In this document: piece after piece, positions 1-8,425 of the stretch
How positions within the stretch are numbered: the first letter of the stretch is position 1
How the letters are laid out: each line of letters starts with the position of its first letter
NCBI RefSeq assembly: GCF_023101765.2
Contig: NC_064224.1
Coordinates: 4,780,103-4,844,102, forward strand
DNA: 64,000 nucleotides
Source: Spodoptera frugiperda
Lineage: Eukaryota; Arthropoda; Insecta; Lepidoptera; Noctuidae
Direction: 5' to 3'
Made by a program: the position numbers and the translations under genes
Notes under the pieces: model-generated
What the model saw: the letters and a program-made list of their open reading frames with translations, nothing else
Database searches by the model: none
Told to the model about the DNA's origin: nothing

Positions 1-1148
1 AGCAAAATGCCGTAAGACATTATGCTGTGAAAATAACTAAAATAAACAAGCCTTGCCGTACCTACGTCCGTTAGCTGCCTAATCTGTCTAACTGCATAAG
101 CAGCTGAGCTTAGTCTCCCCGAAAGTGCTTTTATATGGGGCCCCCATTGCAATCTGTCATCTAATGTGATACCCAAAAATACAGTCTCCTTAACAAATTC
201 CAACTTTTGTCCGTTCAAAGCAACATAACATTCGTTATTTTGTACGTTTGGCAAGCAAAATTTAATACATTTGGTTTTTCTCTCATTAAGCGCCAAGTTA
301 TTAATAGTAAACCACTCATAGACTCGAAGAATGGAGCTGTTCACGTCGTCAAAATTATTCGTACGTCGACCTATTTTAAAAATCAGTGATGTATCATCTG
401 CAAACAGAACCATTTTTGGTTCATTTTCGAATATGAGTGGCAAATCGTTTATGTACACTAAAAAGAGGAAAGGACCCAATATTGAACCTTGAGGAACGCC
501 CATTTTTATCTCAGACCCTTGTGAATTAACACCGTTAATATGAACTTTTAGCTGCCTATCTCCTAGATATGATTTCAATAGACGGAGCGCAGTGTTTCTA
601 ATCCCGTAATGATTTAATTTCAGCAAAAGTGTCTCGTGGTCAACGCAATCAAATGCTTTTGAGAGGTCACAAAAAACACCTATGGCATCCTGTGCTTCCT
701 CCCAGGCACCAAATATTTCTTTCATTAAAGTAACACCGGCGTCAGTTGTACAACGACCTTTAGTGAAACCATACTGCTGATGGTGGAAGATGGAGTTTTT
801 ATTAAAATGATGAAGCATCTGAGACAGTATCAACTTTTCAAACACTTTGCTAAGGACCGGCAAAATAGATACAGGCCTATAATTATTAGGTTCTGTGGTT
901 TCGCCGCTTTTAAATAGTGGGATAACCTTGCTATATTTCATAAGGTCAGGAAAAACACCGTCATCTATACTTTTATTAAAAATCATAGCCAGACAGGGCG
1001 CTATAGTTTGAATAATTTTTTGCAGACTTTCACTGATAGTTCCCAAAGATCTTCAGTTGATTTTATTTTAATTTCTTTAAAGACCTTTACGATCTCTAGA
1101 GGATTCGTATATTGAAAAATAAAGTCATGTTGACATGATTTTACATTT
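1..1148 (-). pseudogene. LINE reverse transcriptase fragment (Jockey/CR1-type)
   Basis: Read on the minus strand this encodes the reverse transcriptase domain of a non-LTR retrotransposon. The visible RT blocks, in protein order, are NNYRPVSILP (about 859-887), the DLSKAFD block with the first catalytic Asp (about 649-669), PQGSILGP (about 473-498) and the catalytic FADD box (393-404), followed by the thumb-like FLGITLDDRLQWGPH region near 140-180. From about position 1014 down to the window edge the frame is open (some 335 codons). A one-base frameshift lies near 1015-1025; upstream coding sequence (KSTEDLWELSVKVCK) continues in another frame to a stop near 1150. There is no endonuclease domain, so the copy is truncated toward its 5' end, and the window cuts off its 3' end. 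The family is known to copy its own RNA at nicked chromosomal DNA. Jockey versus CR1/Daphne placement is uncertain. Confidence 0.9.
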
Positions 1149-1631
1149 TTTTAAGCAAACTAGCTGAGAGTGTAGCACACTAGTATAAGCTAGGGCGTAC
1201 ACATTTACATAAAGTAATATTACCAATAATATCTTTTAAATATTTCATAACCTTTCTAAAGGTAAGCTCTAGATTTACTGGGCAGTGTTCGGCCAAATCT
1301 ATTTTAGTCCAAATCAATAATGACCCAGAGACTGGGTAGCCAAAGTTTAAATATACTCCAAGGTTTGAAAATATCAATGTTTACTTTAAAATCTTTTAAA
1401 AACGGTTAATAAATAGATAGGTAATATTAATAAGCTACTTTTGATAACAAGCATTAAATTTTCACTGGTTTTTTAAAATTATTCACTCGTAAAGGCAACT
1501 AACGAAACCAAGTATTTTTTGCCTTCGAGAATTTTGATAGGTATTGAAAAAGTTAATGAACTGCTAATAGCGCTCTTCACAAATGTACAAAAAAGACTGC
1601 AATTTATTGTAAAGTTTATAAACAAAAAAAG
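1149..1631. other. no feature recognised
   Basis: AT-rich sequence. Open frames are short and show no recognisable domain. Confidence 0.55.
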
Positions 1632-1824
1632 ACGTTGCCCTACAATAGGATTTTCTCCTGTGCCGTGGATGCGTTTACAAACATACAAGTTCACTTACAC
1701 ATGACACCCAGACCCGAAATAACAATTTGTGGATCACACAAAGAATTACTTCGTGCGGGAATCGAAACAGCTACATATTGCGCAGTAGCCAGTTTGCCCA
1801 GCCACCGCACTAACCGTGCAGCCG
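1632..1824 (-). repeat. family B tRNA-like SINE, diverged copy
   Basis: Minus-strand copy of family B. The tRNA-like head lies on the right (GCCCAGCCACCGCAC and ATCGAAAC are complements of the A- and B-box regions). The body runs left through 'GACACCCAGACCCGAAA' and 'GTGGATGCGTTTACAAACAT' to 'CGTTGCCCTACAATAGG'. Nine other copies in the window share this order. The head is too degenerate to be a functional tRNA gene. Confidence 0.8.
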
Positions 1825-2317
1825 ACTACACTAAGACTACGACTACTATACCAATATAATGACAACCAAGTAGAATAAGGCATCCACTATTCTAGAACAA
1901 CAAGTAGAAACATTTATAGGTCAGTCGTACTCAATGAAAAAAATAATAAAGAGATATAAAAATACATCCTTAAAAATATTACTCTTAAAATAGGTATAAT
2001 AAAGCAAATTATATCTGCAATATTCAAAGCAAAAACGAAACACAACGCTGTTATTGAATTAAAAGTGCTGCCGGAGACAAGACAGGGTTCCCGTCCAAAT
2101 ATTTAATATTCGTACTCCTTAACGAACGTGCCGACTTATCGAATCAACTTGTTTGTATTAACAGTCTATCTAAATGGTGATATTTTGATCATGAATATTA
2201 TGAATTACATTTTATAGAAGGACAGGATTATAGAGAAAGAGTATTTCATAAAATGTTCTACTTTGTTGGTTTTAAGTACATCTATAGAACAACATACAAT
2301 ACTTAAAGTACTTATTA
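1825..2317. other. no feature recognised
   Basis: AT-rich single-copy-looking sequence with no open frame of note and no match to the other repeats of the window. Confidence 0.5.
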
Positions 2318-2504
2318 TTAACCTTTTAACCGTCAGAGTAGGATAAATCCGACCACGAAATTTTGTGGCTTAACCGCCGCAGACGTAAATGTTTTATTAA
2401 AAATATTGTTTAATATTGCCAATTCATTGAATATTGTGACCAATGATGCGCTCGGCGCTAGGGGCATATTTTGTTGACAAAACACGTGGCGGTTAAAAGG
2501 TTAA
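2318..2504. mobile_element. piggyBac-type MITE with TTAA target duplications
   Basis: A 179 bp element (2322-2500) bounded by perfect 11 bp terminal inverted repeats, CCTTTTAACCG at 2322-2332 and CGGTTAAAAGG at 2490-2500. Each end is directly flanked by TTAA (2318-2321 and 2501-2504). TTAA duplication is the hallmark of piggyBac-superfamily transposition. There is no coding capacity, so it would depend on a transposase supplied in trans. Inside, a GC-richer stretch (CGCTCGGCGCTAGGGGC near 2449-2465) contrasts with the surroundings. The superfamily is inferred from TSD and TIR alone. Confidence 0.8.
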
Positions 2505-3090
2505 TGCAAATTAATGCTTGCACTATCAATTTTATATAAACATAAATTGGGAATGGTAGATGGCGCTGCAATCGTATTGAGGCTATTAGTTCCAGTAAAA
2601 AGACATTTTCAATCTAACAGTTCTAAAAACTTTTTAATAACTCGTTTTAAACATTATAAATGCCTTTTTTCTTTTTAAAACAATACACGGTACAGTTTAA
2701 TTATTGAAAGTCAAATGAGGCAACTACAGTTTGTAGTAAACAACTTAATGTCTGACTCTAACATGATATTAATTATTCACAGCTTTGGTGTTTAAGCCAA
2801 CATCAACGCGTGGCTTCAAGTTCTAATAAATATAAACATTTGTACCAGTATTAGAGTTGTATGTCATGCAGTTTTGTATATTTTTGTAGAATTAACAGCT
2901 TTTTAACATGAGATGCTTACTTTTGATATAATCAAATTAGCAAGAATTTGTGTTGGTCATATTGTTTTTTTTTTCATGTAGTTGTAGATTGATAGACGCT
3001 GCGTGGAAAGCAATGAAATAATAATAAAGTGTGACAATGTTCCAAAGTACATTGAATGTTATAAATTTACCAATATCTTTACAATACCAT
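2505..3090. other. no feature recognised
   Basis: AT-rich sequence without recognisable repeat or coding content. Confidence 0.5.
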
Positions 3091-3360
3091 TATTGATTGG
3101 AAAAAAGTGTATTTTTTAAAAGAGTAATGAATGGAGATTCTTTCTCGTTCTTCTCCATTCGAAGCTACACTTTGGAACGAGTACCTAGCTTCACTGACGG
3201 ACAGACTGACAGACTATTATTTATTTTTTTATTTGTTGATGTTTCAAAAGTACTTTTTTATGGTTTAATTGGAATAAATGATTTGACTTTGACTTTAATT
3301 TTGAATATATTTTTTGAACATTGTCTCTCTTCTGCACAAAAAATACAAAATTTGTAAAAT
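3091..3360 (+). repeat. 3' end of a non-LTR element with TTTGACTTTGAC-like tail
   Basis: Resembles 22370-22560 throughout: 'CTCGTTCTTCT', 'ACTTTGGAACGAG', 'TAGCTTCACT', 'ACTGACAGAC', 'GTTCAAAAGT' and a tail of repeated TTTGAC units. Tails made of short TTTGAC repeats are usual 3' ends of lepidopteran LINEs or of SINEs that share their 3' end. The 86-codon open frame here is incidental to the repeat. Confidence 0.6.
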
Positions 3361-3675
3361 GTTCTTCATTCACTTTTCACTCTGTCATTTCAAAATACAC
3401 ACAGTTTACAATTCCCAAGGTCCCAACCCTTTATTCCACACAATAACAGAACGCCTATCGCAGCTAAACATTTCATAACGTGACGTCATAACGGAAAAGT
3501 TTCCCTCTCATGCAGCTGTTGCAACATGTCTAACACGTCTCGACGTGTTCAAAACATTAGCCACACGTTTAGAATTTATTAGACGAACATGTTCTGACGT
3601 GTTTGGCTGATGCTGTTGACAGATCAATTCTAAGCTACTTTTGGTCTGTTGGTCGTTTTAAGATTTTCTTAATAG
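3361..3675. other. unique-looking stretch with a CRE-like palindrome
   Basis: No gene seen. It contains TGACGTCA (3481-3488), a perfect 8+2+8 palindrome AACACGTC-TC-GACGTGTT (3532-3549) and further ACACGT/ACGTGT motifs up to about 3600. Such clustering could be a host enhancer, but this is inference only. Confidence 0.35.
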
Positions 3676-3790
3676 CCACGTCACGAATTTTATACCTGAA
3701 GGGATAGGCAGAGGTGCACATTACGGCACGTACTGACGCTACACAATGTACAGTACAATGTAATAGTGGGTGACCCTATTGCCATAATTT
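3676..3790 (-). repeat. family A SINE, 3' fragment with internal deletion
   Basis: Minus-strand copy: ACGTCACG, GGGATAGGCAGAGGTGCAC, ACGGCACGTACTG and TGGGTGACCCTATTGCC occur in family order. The segment that normally carries the CACTTTTCACCATTTG motif is missing, and the tRNA-like head is absent. Confidence 0.75.
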
Positions 3791-3921
3791 TAATGGTATT
3801 TGTATTACATATATGTATGTACAACACAGACATTTCTGAATAGTATTTGTTGATATATTTTCTGACAGGGTCGACAGGGATTTTACATATCAGGTATTTG
3901 TTACGTGATTATATAAGGATA

Positions 3922-4115
3922 CTAGCGGACCCGACAGACGTTGTCCTGTCTACACGTAATAAATTAAAAAAACATTGTCCAGCGGACAAAATTGTGAATC
4001 TAAACCATTCTCAGATCCCCTTGAACACACACAAAAAAATTCATCAAAATCGGTCCAGTCGTTTAAGAGAAGTTCAGTGACATACACACTTACAGAAGAA
4101 TTATATATATAAAGA
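3922..4115 (-). mobile_element. small non-autonomous Helitron
   Basis: Read on the minus strand the element starts TCTTTATATATATAATTC and ends CCGCTAG. It sits exactly between an A and a T (minus-strand order A|TC...CTAG|T), the standard Helitron target. It is 194 bp long with no coding capacity. There is no target-site duplication, as expected for Helitrons. The interior 'CATCAAAATCGGTCCAGTCG' type text is common in lepidopteran Helitrons. Any open frame crossing it is incidental. Confidence 0.75.
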
Positions 4116-4817
4116 TTGTTTTGGGAAGGATATTTAAATAGAGGTTATAAATTAAAATAGGTCAAACAAATCAACATTGTTGCAGCATTCATTGAGTCAG
4201 TTTGAAATGAATATGACTTGTCTGATTTGTCCCAAGAGATTATCTGTTTATTGTGATTAACCGTACATAGTATAAGTTCTCATATAAAATTCATCTTACA
4301 ACCACATAATGACTATCAAGGAGAAAACCATAAACCACTGCTAAATTCCATAGGGAAAAGGCAACATATTAACTCCCAATATTTCCGAGAGCTCGTTATT
4401 AATTAATAATTTACTTCTGCAACCGTCGAATTAATATTTCCCACCGACTCTAGCGTCGTGAAACCAACATGGCGCTTGGTTTCGCGTTGTTACAAATAAA
4501 TACCTATTCTAATTATGCGTTCAAGCTGAAAATTGGCTTGACGTGCCCTTACCCGTATTGTCGTACGGAATTAATCAGGAAACGTGCTAATTGGACTATT
4601 AATCACGGCTTTAACCTAGAAGCTGTTGGAATATTCTGGAAAGCCCTAAAGGCAATTGAAGTCGTCTGTGTTTGTAGACGTGTTGTCAACATGCTAGTGT
4701 TGACTAAACATGTATGTATTATTATTATTCACCTTATTATCTGAGCGTTAAATGATGATATAAGCCCTTTATTAAGGGGGAAAATAAACCACCACTGTGA
4801 TACAGCAAAGGAAAAGG
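4116..4817. other. no feature recognised
   Basis: No repeat match. An open frame of 91 codons at 4469-4744 has no recognisable domain and ends in a run of ATT codons; I do not treat it as a gene. Confidence 0.5.
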
Positions 4818-5085
4818 TTAAGTGTGGGAGAGCCATGCGCCGGCACGAATGGGCCGGCTCGACCGAAGTAATACCACGGCCTCACAGAAAACCGACGTGA
4901 AACAACGCTTGCGTTGTGTTTCGTTGTGTGAGTGAGGTTACCGGTTGCCTTAAATTCCTAACTCCCAAAAAGCCGGCAACGCACTTGTAACGCCTCTGGT
5001 GTTTCAAGTGTCCATGAGCGGCGGCGATTGCTTACCATTAGGTAATACGTCTGCTCGATTATCGGCTTGTCTCATAAAAAATATA
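4818..5085 (+). repeat. family E interspersed repeat, near full length
   Basis: Plus-strand copy of family E: AAGTGTGGGAGAGCCATGC, 'GGCACGAATGGGCCGGCTCG', 'TACCACGGCCTCACAGAAAA', 'TTGCGTTGTGTTTCGTTGTG', 'CCGGCAACGCACTTGTAACG', then a GTCTGCTCG...CGGCTTGT end. Other copies: 21546-21809 (minus), 50904-51155 (plus), and fragments at 27511, 35557 and 44216. No coding capacity. It may be the 3' end of a LINE or a composite SINE; its class is not resolved. Confidence 0.75.
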
Positions 5086-5152
5086 TATACCGCGTTCAAA
5101 ATCTTTTATTGAACGGCCCGTATAAAATTCTACTAGCACAATAATTTACTGC

Positions 5153-5199
5153 TATTAAATATCCAATCAAACGATCCTAGTTTGATTGGATATTTAATA
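5153..5199. repeat. perfect 20-bp inverted repeat (hairpin)
   Basis: TATTAAATATCCAATCAAAC (5153-5172) and its exact reverse complement (5180-5199) are separated by 7 bases (GATCCTA). As DNA or RNA this folds into a 20-bp perfect stem. It could be a collapsed MITE or a cruciform-prone palindrome. No T-tract or other sign of a terminator or miRNA is seen. Confidence 0.9.
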
Positions 5200-5687
5200 A
5201 AAGTCGGCTAGAATCCCTGCAGAGTATCACAAAAATGTAATTAAAACACAAAATACTTTAAAAGAGAACATTATTTGGTGCGGAGCTATAAAAATATCTT
5301 GCAATAAAGTGCACCGTCGAATAAGGAGCGCGGTTACCCTCACGTCTCCACAGTTTTATAACCCAGTCACATAAAATTGAGAAATCTGTTGTTCACGGGC
5401 AAAAGATTGAAAAATGCAGGAATAAAGAGCAAATTGTGTTATTTCTTCGATGGATAGAATGAAGTAGTGTTAAAGAAATTGGTTTCGTGTGATTACATGT
5501 TTGTAGTAGTCAGCTTAGATGGTTGTTCAATTGTTTTTCTTTTATTCTATTAGGGGTATTGTTTGCCTGAGAAGTGTTAATAGATCTGCCTAATATAATT
5601 CTGTTTATATCTATGTCAAAGTAATATTTTTGTAATATCATTATTTAATATAAAATTTAAACGTTCTAATATTTATATAAAACACAA
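5200..5687. other. no feature recognised
   Basis: AT-rich; no open frame or repeat recognised. Confidence 0.5.
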
Positions 5688-5838
5688 CGGAGCTGTGAAC
5701 TACCTAGAGGGTTTACTGGGGCTCCGGCTCGAAAAGCAGGGGTAGGAATGGCTAGTTTTTAGTCAGTAAGAGTCTGATACAGTCTCGCCTTGCCCAAGGC
5801 AAGAGAAGACATTTGAAGTGTCACCCTCAAAAAAAAAA
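5688..5838 (+). repeat. family C A-tailed SINE-like element
   Basis: Plus-strand copy: CGGAGCTGTGAACTACC, GGGGCTCCGGCTCGAAAAGC, TTTTTAGTCAGTAAGAGTC, TCGCCTTGCCCAAGGC and a terminal A10 run. Diverged from the family in the middle (AATGGCTAG in place of AACGGGGTGG). Confidence 0.85.
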
Positions 5839-5925
5839 TGCTTTGATAGGGTGTTTTAAGTAATTAAGGAAGTAGAACCGTTTTGTAATCAAACAGAAAT
5901 ATAATAACTTAATTATTATGTTAAC

Positions 5926-6035
5926 GGCTTACTCCCATACCTGTTTGACGGGGAACTCAACTAGTTTCAAGCCATGCTAGAGGCTCTTATTCATGAGCAG
6001 GATTCCGCGACACATGACGCGGCGATGTAGTAAGG
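5926..6035 (+). repeat. MITE fragment, MITE-T related
   Basis: Contains CGGCTTACTC, 'TTTGACGGGGAACTCAACTA', GTTTCAAGCCATGCTAGAGG and CATGAGCAGGATTCCGCGACAC. The same words in the same order occur at 47302-47411 and 59339-59405, and a related element at 22969-23153. Only one terminal repeat is present here, so the copy is incomplete. Confidence 0.55.
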
Positions 6036-6619
6036 GGATAACATTATGATTAGTTTAGTATGTCTCACGTAAGTTATAACAATATTATAATATAATGACT
6101 TTTTCCTGATTTAAGAAGAAGGCAACATATCTAATTAAGTGTGATAATTTAGAAATTATCCACATTCAAAAACATTTCACCAAATAATTCACACAAGTAT
6201 GGACCAAACAACAAAAATGACATTAACCTACTCACAGACATACGATTCATATCACATTTCTATCACGAAAACATTGAATTCTATAAAATAATCTATAAAA
6301 GTAACGTCCATAAGTCATAAAGCTACTGAATATTATGACGAAACCATAACACGGAACATATATGTCAGTAAATGGGTTTTATTACTTTTCCGGCGGGACA
6401 TGTGAATTCAGAACTACTGCTGCAATAAAATTTAGGGACCTTATTCCATGTGTAGCCTTCATACGGACAGTTTTTAAAGTAAGTAGATTGTCTTTATGAA
6501 CTATTTCGTACTTTAATAACGGTACTCGGAGTCATGTAACCCATTGTCTGTCGGAACGCAGATCTACGCGAGACACAATGTGTTTTCTATTGTGTCTTAT
6601 TTACCGACATACAAATGGT
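6036..6619. other. no feature recognised
   Basis: AT-rich sequence with no recognised element up to the TAA target duplication of the Harbinger element. Confidence 0.5.
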
Positions 6620-6892
6620 TAAGGGTAGGTTCAGATGACAAGCGCTCAACGCGCGTTTTGATAACGCGCGTTTACAACTACATAAGTACATTTTATTCAG
6701 GCCGTACACATGCTAACGCGCGTTTGAGTAACGCGCGCGTTCAACGCTGCGCTAGCGCTCGACTGTTGTCAGCGCGCGTCAACGCCGCTTTGAGATCATT
6801 GGTTTTCTATGTTTCCGTTCAGTTGAGCGCGCGCTTTCGACGCGGATAGACGTATTTTAGGGTTCGTCAAGTTCGTCCGAAAATCGTCCGAA

Positions 6893-6958
6893 ATGGAAAC
6901 CGAAGCTTTTAATACGGAATTATACTGCTACGAGTTCATCGTTTATGAGAGTCAGTAA
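6893..6958 (+). pseudogene. short ORF start, possible second Harbinger protein (MADF/Myb-like)
   Basis: A 21-codon frame starting ATG at 6893 reads METEAFNTELYCYEF and then runs into the transposase remnant. PIF/Harbinger transposons usually carry a second ORF for a Myb- or MADF-type DNA-binding protein. The pattern EAFNTEL resembles the start of such proteins, but so few residues remain that this is a guess. If right, the deletion joined the 5' parts of two convergent ORFs near 6935. Confidence 0.3.
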
Positions 6959-7165
6959 GTCATCAAATGACTTGATGGACATTCTGAAGTAGTTAAAGAA
7001 TTTGGGCTCAAATTGCCTTAACTTAGGATATAAAATAATGTACTGGCTTTCAGTCAGCCTGGTTGACAAAATTGGGTGAACCCAATATCTCCGTCTTCTG
7101 TTGTGTCGTTTCTGCCGTCTGTATAAAATCACCGATAAAACTGTTTCTACGTCCATCTTCGACAA
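6920..7165 (-). pseudogene. Harbinger transposase N-terminal fragment
   Basis: An 81-codon minus-strand frame starting at 7165. After a basic RRQKRHNRRRR stretch it contains RYWVHPIL, a LYPKLRQ-like segment and FFNYFRMSIKSFDDLL, the typical N-terminal region of PIF/Harbinger (HARBI1-like) transposases. It stops right after the SFDDLL helix, so the DDE nuclease domain is missing; full proteins are about four to five times longer. It lies between the element's inverted repeats and reads inward from the right end. The remnant cannot catalyse transposition. Confidence 0.85.
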
Positions 7166-7294
7166 ATGTAGAACTCAAACTGGCCGCAACAACGCGCGTT
7201 TAACGCCTGACAAGCGCGCACCATGTGAACACTATACAAAAATTCAACGCGCGTTCAACGCGCGCTGAGCGCTTGTCATCTGAACCTACCCTAA

Positions 7295-8160
7295 TGGTTA
7301 CTTAAGACAGTATTTAGCAAATGGGGAAGGTGACTAATTTTTATTTTAATGTCCGTCTTGTCGTGTAGATTATTTTAATTTCTTACGGAAATAAATACTT
7401 TCAAAGGTATATTGATTTGAAATATCACATGACGTTACTTCTAGGTACGTTTTATACTTAGAAATGATGTTTTTCCTCCCACTCCTAAACTTTGATTCGT
7501 TTAACTTAAGTATTCGTAGACAAAGTATAAATTAGTAATCTTGTTGTATTTTTTTAATTACAATATAGGTATATTAGTAGTTTGAAAGAAATAATTGGAA
7601 TAACTAATAAAACTACTAGCCTACATGAAATAATATCAAGGAAACAATAAATTACATTATGTCATAACATAACACAATGACATAACAACAGCACTACAAG
7701 AAAAAAGAATTAAAAAAAAGAATATCTATACTACAATCACAAAATCAGAAAAAAATATAAAACCAATTCTATGCATCAGAAATCATATTCAGCCATCTTC
7801 CCCATTTCACTATAGGCATAGAACGCTGCACATTCCCAAACCCTCACACCAGCCGTTTACAGAAATTCTCTTAAGATATCGGTTTCCTATAGTAATTGTG
7901 TTATATGAAATCCGATGGTCGTTATTTAATTTTCAGTTCGACCTGAAGGAACGTACGGGGCTTCAGTAAATGTAATATGTTTTAGTTTCGATTGGGTCCT
8001 TCAAACGTATTAGGAAAAAGATTAAGTCGTTTACTTGTAGTTTACTATTTTTTCTCTGGTTAGTCGTTACTGTAATTTCTAGATATTGGAATTGTAGTGG
8101 TTCGGTTAGTGTTACATAAAAACGGATTTTTAATGTCCGCTTCACTTTATATGTTTTTAA
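7295..8160. other. no feature recognised
   Basis: AT-rich; no gene or recognised repeat. Confidence 0.5.
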
Positions 8161-8425
8161 AACTGCCTCGTTGGTCGAGTGGTCATAAGTGCGGTTGCCA
8201 AGCAAGGGGTCTCAGGTTTAAGGCTTTTTTCAGTTTTTTGATAACTTAGTAGCACGGAGTCTGGAATTATGCCCAGCATATGGCAATAGACTTACTATTA
8301 CATGGGACTTAAATCACAAGTGGTGAAGTGGATGTACATTGTATAATGGCGTTACGTGCAGTAATGTGCACTCCGCCTACCCCTTCGGGGGTAAGGCATG
8401 ACCATACGACGTTACGGTATCAATT
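8161..8425 (+). repeat. family A tRNA-derived SINE
   Basis: Plus-strand, nearly full-length copy: head CTGCCTCGTTGGTCGAGTGG (A-box-like), CAAGGGGTCTCAGGTTTAAG at the B-box position (decayed), then AGCACGGAGTCTGGAATTAT, GCCCAGCATATGGCAATAG, CATGGGACTTAAATCACAAG and CTACCCCTTCGGGGGTAAGG. SINEs of this kind are transcribed by RNA polymerase III from internal boxes and moved by LINE enzymes. Confidence 0.85.

Larger units (their letters stand above)
6620..7294. mobile_element. complete internally deleted PIF/Harbinger element
   Basis: A 669 bp element (6623-7291) with long terminal inverted repeats beginning GGGTAGGTTCAGATGACAAG (left) and ending with the reverse complement at 7272-7291. Each side is flanked by TAA (6620-6622, 7292-7294), the 3-bp duplication usual for PIF/Harbinger. 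Both subterminal regions carry many AACGCGCGTT and GCGCGC words, probably transposase binding sites; they make the element a GC-rich island in AT-rich DNA. Inside is the N-terminal part of a Harbinger transposase on the minus strand and a short plus-strand ORF start. It is non-autonomous because the catalytic domain is gone. Confidence 0.9.

Noticed and set aside
4469..4744. 91-codon open frame with a plausible ATG
   Set aside because: No recognisable motif, a low-complexity end, and no splice or transcript signal supports it.
5153..5199. microRNA precursor
   Set aside because: The stem is perfect and short (20 bp) with a 7-base loop; typical precursors are longer with mismatches.
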